NCBI GenBank assembly: GCA_008080735.1
Contig: SHMW01000003.1
Location: 87,220-124,570, forward strand
Direction: 5' to 3'
Origin: Promethearchaeota archaeon
Lineage (GTDB): Archaea > Asgardarchaeota > Lokiarchaeia > Sigyniarchaeales > SOKP01
DNA length: 37,351 nucleotides
Below, in pieces: positions 33,921 through 37,351 of this stretch. The notes below the pieces were generated by a model that saw only the letters and a list, made by a program, of their open reading frames with translations, made no database searches and was not told the origin of the DNA. Each line of letters begins with the position of its first letter. Within the stretch, counting starts at the first letter, position 1. The translations under genes were made by a program, and so were the position numbers.

Positions 33921-35225
33921 TTAATCTTTCACCTTTCCAAACTGGTAGCATTTATATGAATCAACCCCATAAATATTTCCAGTATGATGTTTAGCACGAA
34001 AACGACATCCACCTCTGCAATCATCTAAATATTCACATTCGATTTCAGCACATTCTAATGCGTGAATAGACCAATTGAGATTTTTTTGAACCATTTCCCA
34101 ACTCTTTTTTAATCCTAGTTTAAATACATTACCAAGGGGTTCGTCGAAAAAAGTAAACCCACACTTACTTATATTTCCTAAGACATCCACAGCCATCAAA
34201 TAAGGACCACAAGAATAGTCTACCTTTTCTCCCTCTGAAGGTGTGTCATAAATTACACCCCATCCGTAATTTTTTAATATCTTACCCCCTTCTTCATAGG
34301 AAATTTCATATTTTTGTTTTATTTCTTCAGGAATATCCTTGTCAAAAGTTGGGATATCAATAGACCAGTTTTTTATCTCTCCCAAATCCGTGATAAGCTG
34401 ATATAAATCTCCAAATTCATCAATATTTTGTTTATGAATCATTGTATTTATTGATACACTTATATCTCGGTCTAACAAGGCTTTAATTCCTTTAATTGTT
34501 TCTTCGAAGCAACCGGCATTTCTAAAATCATTATGAGTTTGTTCCAATCCATCCACGCTTACATAAACCTCAACATAATTTTTTTCAAGTAGATTAAAAA
34601 TATAATCATCCGTATCATTAATTAACACTCCGTTTGTTAAAATCACTTTCTGGAGGGGTATTTCTATTAATATATCCAATAATTGTTCGAGTTGAGAGTA
34701 TAAGAAAGGTTCTCCACCAGTCAATATGACCCGAATTCCTTGAAGGGAATCAAATTCCTCAATGAGTTCTATAATATCTTCTAGAGGCATGTCAACTTTA
34801 TTCTTTTCTGTTATATAACAATGTTTACACGTTAGATTGCATCGTTCTGTGATGTTTATCATTAAGTTTTTGAGATAAGGAGGATCAAATGGATTTTGAA
34901 TTGGTAAATCATGATGTTTCAAAGATTTTATAGTGTTATCTGTTATTTCAGTATTAGCAAGCTTTATAATACCTAATTTATCAAATTGTTCGATCCCTTC
35001 ACGCACTTCATCTTGTTTTCTTTTGGGAAACTTTTCTATTATCTGCTGAACAGTTCGAAGACCATCAGCATATTTTAATAATGTATACGCTTCCTGGTCG
35101 ATGATATATGATTCTTCATTCCTTAGATCGTAAATATCATATTCCCTATATTTTCTGAGAACGATATTTGGAGGGAGATACGGATATGAGGTAAGATTCA
35201 TACTTACGATCGGACTTAAGAGCAT
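33921..35225 (-). CDS. Radical SAM/SPASM enzyme with N-terminal PqqD-like (RRE) domain
   Basis: Residues about 15-92 fit a PqqD-like peptide-recognition domain: YLPPNIVLRKYREYDIYDLR, then LLKYADGLRTVQQIIEKFP and a helix ending GIIKLAN. The radical SAM core follows, with ITERCNLTCKHCYITE (Cys129, 133, 136) and ILTGGEPFLYS. The C-terminal about 100 residues hold seven Cys in SPASM order: SCGPYL, SKCGFTF, ALECAEIECEYLDDCRGGC and SYKCYQF. PqqD-radical SAM-SPASM proteins modify ribosomal peptides (PqqE, sactionine and ranthipeptide maturases). Start could be Met1 or Met9. The 81-residue Cys protein follows after 58 bp. Target peptide unknown. Confidence 0.87.
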   Translation of the reverse strand: MLLSPIVSMNLTSYPYLPPNIVLRKYREYDIYDLRNEESYIIDQEAYTLLKYADGLRTVQQIIEKFPKRKQDEVREGIEQFDKLGIIKLANTEITDNTIKSLKHHDLPIQNPFDPPYLKNLMINITERCNLTCKHCYITEKNKVDMPLEDIIELIEEFDSLQGIRVILTGGEPFLYSQLEQLLDILIEIPLQKVILTNGVLINDTDDYIFNLLEKNYVEVYVSVDGLEQTHNDFRNAGCFEETIKGIKALLDRDISVSINTMIHKQNIDEFGDLYQLITDLGEIKNWSIDIPTFDKDIPEEIKQKYEISYEEGGKILKNYGWGVIYDTPSEGEKVDYSCGPYLMAVDVLGNISKCGFTFFDEPLGNVFKLGLKKSWEMVQKNLNWSIHALECAEIECEYLDDCRGGCRFRAKHHTGNIYGVDSYKCYQFGKVKD

Positions 35226-35394
35226 AAAAAATTTCTTGTAATATTATAAAAAAACAACTTAAGCATAGCCATAATCAAGAAAGAGATAATATCTATCACT
35301 TTCATATCCCATTTTTTGTTTTTTCAATCCTTTTATTTGTTAAATACACGCTCTCTAAGTACTTCTTGAATTTATATTAAGTGAATGTATAGAG

Positions 35395-35508
35395 TTTTTG
35401 AACTACCAGCCCCTAAAGGAGCGGGATTCTTGCTTCCTTGACTACCGCACCTAAATGGTGTCTTACACGATCTCCAAAAGCGTAACTTCCCGTAATCTCT
35501 ACGGTAGG
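35395..35508 (-). ncRNA. Possible omega-RNA (reRNA) scaffold remnant of the IS605 right end
   Basis: In TnpB elements the guide scaffold RNA spans the end of tnpB and the right-end hairpin, and its guide is the flanking DNA. This tract lies in that place and keeps the terminal hairpin (35406-35425) and other short inverted stretches. Expression or use is inference. Confidence 0.35.
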
Positions 35509-35613
35509 TCATGAAATGAGGGGGATACCTCTTTCCTCTAAGAGGCATATTCCCTCTTTCTCAATATTAGTAGAAGCATTCTTATCTCGGTGATGATGTG
35601 TGCCATATTCGAT
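35509..35613 (-). pseudogene. tnpB: 3' fragment of tnpB (RuvC-III end of TnpB nuclease)
   Basis: In another frame the sequence reads YGTHHHRDKNASTNIEKEG and ends GIPLIS-stop (35509-35511). The motif (C)GTxHxRDxNAxxNI is the C-terminal RuvC-III/zinc-finger end of TnpB. Only the last about 35 codons remain, starting right at the tnpA junction. Confidence 0.78.
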
Positions 35614-35621
35614 TTATACCA

Positions 35622-35777
35622 CTTTCCCTCAAAATTATCTGCTAGGTCAAGAACCCTTGCTTTTAGAGCTTCACTCCTCTTGGTCTCTTTTATGCACACG
35701 GGTTGATGGTATTTTCCTATAACGATTAGGTGATAGATGAGAGAATAGACTCTATAGGGCTCTTTTCGATATTCCAT
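35622..35777 (-). pseudogene. tnpA: 5' fragment of IS200-type transposase tnpA
   Basis: ATG 35777 opens MEYRKEPYRVYSLIYHLIVI and continues to DLADNFEGK. VYSLxYHLxxxxKYxxPV is the conserved N-terminus of Y1 HUH transposases. The HUH motif and catalytic Tyr, which lie further on, are missing. The open frame runs on to 35538, but that tail is out-of-frame tnpB sequence. Confidence 0.8.
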
Positions 35778-35925
35778 TATGTAATTATTACCTTAGATTG
35801 GATAAAAAAGGTATACTTGCTTGAGTTTGTCATTTTTACACACATTTATTCATGCCCTAAAGGACATGGCTTTCTGTGAAAAATGCTAGATTTATAAAAG
35901 GGAAAAAAATATTTGAGAATAAATA

Positions 35926-35937
35926 TTTATTTATATA
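35926..35937 (+). promoter_or_regulatory. TATA-like box for the RNA ligase gene
   Basis: TTTATTTATATA lies about 55-65 bases before the ATG, leaving room for a short leader. The leader contains GGGTGA (35979-35984), a good Shine-Dalgarno site at seven bases from ATG 35991. Confidence 0.5.
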
Positions 35938-35990
35938 CAGAGCATATTGATATTGAATTTTATAGAGAGATATGAAATGGGTGAATTTTC

Positions 35991-36983
35991 ATGCGAAAAT
36001 TAGCTTCGATACAAAAAATTAGAAAAATTGAACCGATTCCAAATGCTGATAGGTTGGAATTGGCCCATATATTAGGTTGGAAAGTGGTCATAAAGAAAGG
36101 AGAATTTAAAGAGGGAGATCTTGTCGTCTATATAGAGGTTGATAGTGTATTACCCGAACGACCCGAATTCGAATTCCTAAGTGATTATGGTTTCCGAATT
36201 CGTACAGTCAAATTAAGAGGTCAAATATCTCAAGGAATTGCTTTTCCATTATCTATCCTTCCCAGAGATAAAGAATATTCCGTAGGAGAAGATGTCACAG
36301 AAGTCTTGGGGATAACTAAATATGAACCACCTATTCCAATCCAACTTTCGGGAGAGACCAAGGGACCATTTCCTCAATTCATTCCAAAAACAGATGAAGT
36401 GCGAATTCAAACAATACCTGATATATTAGAGAAATATAATGGAGAATCTTGTTATATTACTGAAAAAGTCGATGGGACCAGCAGCACATATTATTTAAAG
36501 GATAATGAATTTGGTGTATGCTCTCGGAACCAAAACTTAGAAGAAAGTGAAACAAACCTCTTTTGGATTTTAGCCAATGAAATGGAAATTGAGGATAGAC
36601 TACGAAAATTTGGAAAAAATATCGCAATTCAAGGTGAAGTACTCGGTCCAAAGGTGCAAAATAATAAATACAAGTTAGATCATCATGAGCTATTTATATT
36701 TAGTATTTTTGATATTGATTCTCAAAATTATATTCAATTTGAAGAATTTAAAGTACTTTCAGAACGTTTAGGTTTTGAAACTGTTCCAATTTTGGAAGAA
36801 AATTATAACTTAGACGACACAGTGGATAAATTGGTGGACATGGCAGAAGGAAAAAGCAGTTTGAATTCCCAAATCCCGAGAGAAGGAATTATAATACGAA
36901 GTAAGCGAGAAATTAATGACCCCGAATACGGAAGATTGAGTTTTAAAGTCCTTAATCCTTCATTTCTACTTGAGTTTGAATAA
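35991..36983 (+). CDS. ATP-dependent RNA ligase of the DraRnl (Rnl5) type
   Basis: The 330-residue protein has an N-terminal OB-like domain (residues 1-110, with RKIEPIPNADRLE and DLVVYIEVDSVLPERPEF) and a nucleotidyltransferase domain with motif I EKVDGTS (Lys159 takes AMP), motif III/IIIa (IAIQGEVLG and ELFIFSIFDI), motif IV EGIIIRSK and motif V LSFKVLNP. The N-terminal OB domain before the ligase domain distinguishes DraRnl from T4 Rnl1/2 types. DraRnl seals nicked RNA with 3'-OH and 5'-phosphate, needing RNA on the 3'-OH side. It is probably an RNA-repair enzyme. It is monocistronic with a strong Shine-Dalgarno, adjacent to the miniature IS605 element. Confidence 0.88.
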   Translation: MRKLASIQKIRKIEPIPNADRLELAHILGWKVVIKKGEFKEGDLVVYIEVDSVLPERPEFEFLSDYGFRIRTVKLRGQISQGIAFPLSILPRDKEYSVGEDVTEVLGITKYEPPIPIQLSGETKGPFPQFIPKTDEVRIQTIPDILEKYNGESCYITEKVDGTSSTYYLKDNEFGVCSRNQNLEESETNLFWILANEMEIEDRLRKFGKNIAIQGEVLGPKVQNNKYKLDHHELFIFSIFDIDSQNYIQFEEFKVLSERLGFETVPILEENYNLDDTVDKLVDMAEGKSSLNSQIPREGIIIRSKREINDPEYGRLSFKVLNPSFLLEFE

Positions 36984-37073
36984 ATAAAATAAATCGGATC
37001 ATTTCTTGTTCAACCTCTCCTTTAAAACAATTTAATATAAAATTATATAGCTATTTTGATAATAGTATTATAG

Positions 37074-37351
37074 ATGAATGGAATTAATATTGATGAACTA
37101 TTAGAAATTCTCCCAAAATTGATTCGGGAAAACGACAGAGTAAAAGGAGCAATAATTTCTGCTCTATCCGGAGTGGTTGCTACCCATGAAGATATAGTAC
37201 AATTAACAAAAGAAATGGACAAGCGCTTCGAGACCATGCAGCAGACAATGGATCAACGCTTCGAGAAGATGGACAAGCGCTTCGAGACTATGCAGCAGAC
37301 AATGGATCAACGCTTCGAGAAGATGGACAAACGCTTTGAGACAATGCAGCA
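37074..37351 (+). CDS. Coiled-coil protein with tandem 54-bp repeats (DUF3782/PD-(D/E)XK-like N-terminus), 3' end outside window
   Basis: ATG 37074 opens MNGINIDELLEILPKLIREN, then VKGAIISALSG and HEDIVQLTKEMD. The ELLxxLPKLIRE... opening followed by a long coiled coil is seen in archaeal DUF3782-type proteins that carry a PD-(D/E)XK nuclease fold at their far end; that part is outside the window, so the family is tentative. From residue 49 the protein repeats an 18-residue unit, DKRFETMQQTM plus DQRFEKM, an 11+7 hydrophobic pattern typical of coiled coils. Reading frame is open at the window edge. Confidence 0.7.
   Translation, partial: MNGINIDELLEILPKLIRENDRVKGAIISALSGVVATHEDIVQLTKEMDKRFETMQQTMDQRFEKMDKRFETMQQTMDQRFEKMDKRFETMQ
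37218..37351 (+). repeat. Tandem 54-bp coding repeat, about 2.5 copies in view
   Basis: Copies at 37218-37271 and 37272-37325 differ at one base I could see (GAGACC versus GAGACT); the third copy (37326 onward) shows a few more silent changes and runs off the window. Each unit encodes 18 residues of coiled coil. Confidence 0.9.

Larger units (their letters stand above)
35395..35885 (-). mobile_element. Internally deleted IS200/IS605 element (miniature, non-autonomous)
   Basis: The element is read on the minus strand. It begins near 35885 with a subterminal hairpin CATGCCCTAAAGGACATG (35851-35868), then the first 52 codons of a Y1 transposase (tnpA), fused directly to the last about 35 codons of tnpB, and ends near 35395 after a second hairpin, CCAGCCCCTAAAGGAGCGGG (35406-35425). 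Both hairpins contain the same ten bases CCCTAAAGGA. Retention of both ends with loss of the middle is typical of MITE/PATE derivatives mobilised in trans. No intact TnpA or TnpB is present in the window. Ends are approximate. Confidence 0.78.

Noticed and set aside
35538..35621. C-terminal part of the 79-codon ORF in the mobile element as real protein
   Set aside because: It is tnpB sequence read out of frame after the deletion junction.
37218..37351. Tandem repeats as a CRISPR array
   Set aside because: Repeats are directly adjacent without spacers and keep an open reading frame.
1..37351. tRNA genes
   Set aside because: I looked for T-arm motifs (GGTTCGAATCC-like) in the intergenic regions and found none; the 732-795 fold lacks a T-loop and anticodon arm.

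Overview
The window is about 37 kb of AT-rich, gene-dense DNA from an archaeon, most likely an Asgard (Lokiarchaeia-like) lineage. The archaeal assignment rests on direct observations: an archaeal-type ribosomal protein uS10, an SRP (7S) RNA with the archaeal/eukaryal helix 8 signature, TATA-like promoter boxes, and Shine-Dalgarno sites of the GGTGAT type. The Asgard placement is inference. It comes from a Bud23-like rRNA methyltransferase, a seven-helix membrane protein ending in a longin/roadblock-like domain, and the general mix of metabolic families. No rRNA, no tRNA and no CRISPR array was recognised.

Layout. 1-5.1 kb: the end of a NifX-type iron-molybdenum cofactor-binding protein gene; a short ORF with an in-frame TGA followed by a folded RNA; a desulforedoxin-like mini-protein; a glycan group (nucleotide-sugar dehydrogenase, PIG-L deacetylase, membrane-anchored DUF2961/GH172 protein); and a 38-residue membrane peptide. 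5.1-8.5 kb: a stand-alone response regulator, then a Bud23-like methyltransferase overlapping a radical SAM enzyme, convergent with the 7TM-longin protein. 8.7-13.6 kb: a decayed short-chain dehydrogenase, uS10, a glutamate-dehydrogenase-family enzyme fused to CBS domains, and a 1.6 kb gene graveyard that includes a broken nucleotidyltransferase.

13.7-24.7 kb: an ArsB/NhaD-like permease, two cation diffusion facilitators with unusual TM5 metal sites, an inositol-monophosphatase-family enzyme, a URO-D-family protein, a 3-methyladenine DNA glycosylase, a small Cys-containing protein, the SRP RNA, a thioredoxin-fold protein and an Ldh-family dehydrogenase. 24.8-32 kb (all minus strand): a translationally coupled pair (phytoene-desaturase-like flavoenzyme plus FNR/[2Fe-2S] reductase), a DUF1848 protein, a UspA protein and a large alpha/alpha-barrel glycosidase-like protein.

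32-37.35 kb: a minus-strand cluster of a radical SAM/SPASM enzyme with an N-terminal PqqD-like domain, an 81-residue Cys-containing protein and a metallo-beta-lactamase/double-rhodanese protein; then an internally deleted IS200/IS605 element, a DraRnl-type RNA ligase, and the start of a coiled-coil protein built on 54-bp repeats.

No single defence island or large novel operon is evident. The most interesting local units are the PqqD-radical SAM cluster (possible RiPP-like maturation), the flavoenzyme/electron-donor pair, the TGA-containing ORF with its downstream RNA fold, the 7TM-longin fusion, and the IS605-derived miniature element that keeps both end hairpins and a possible omega-RNA scaffold.
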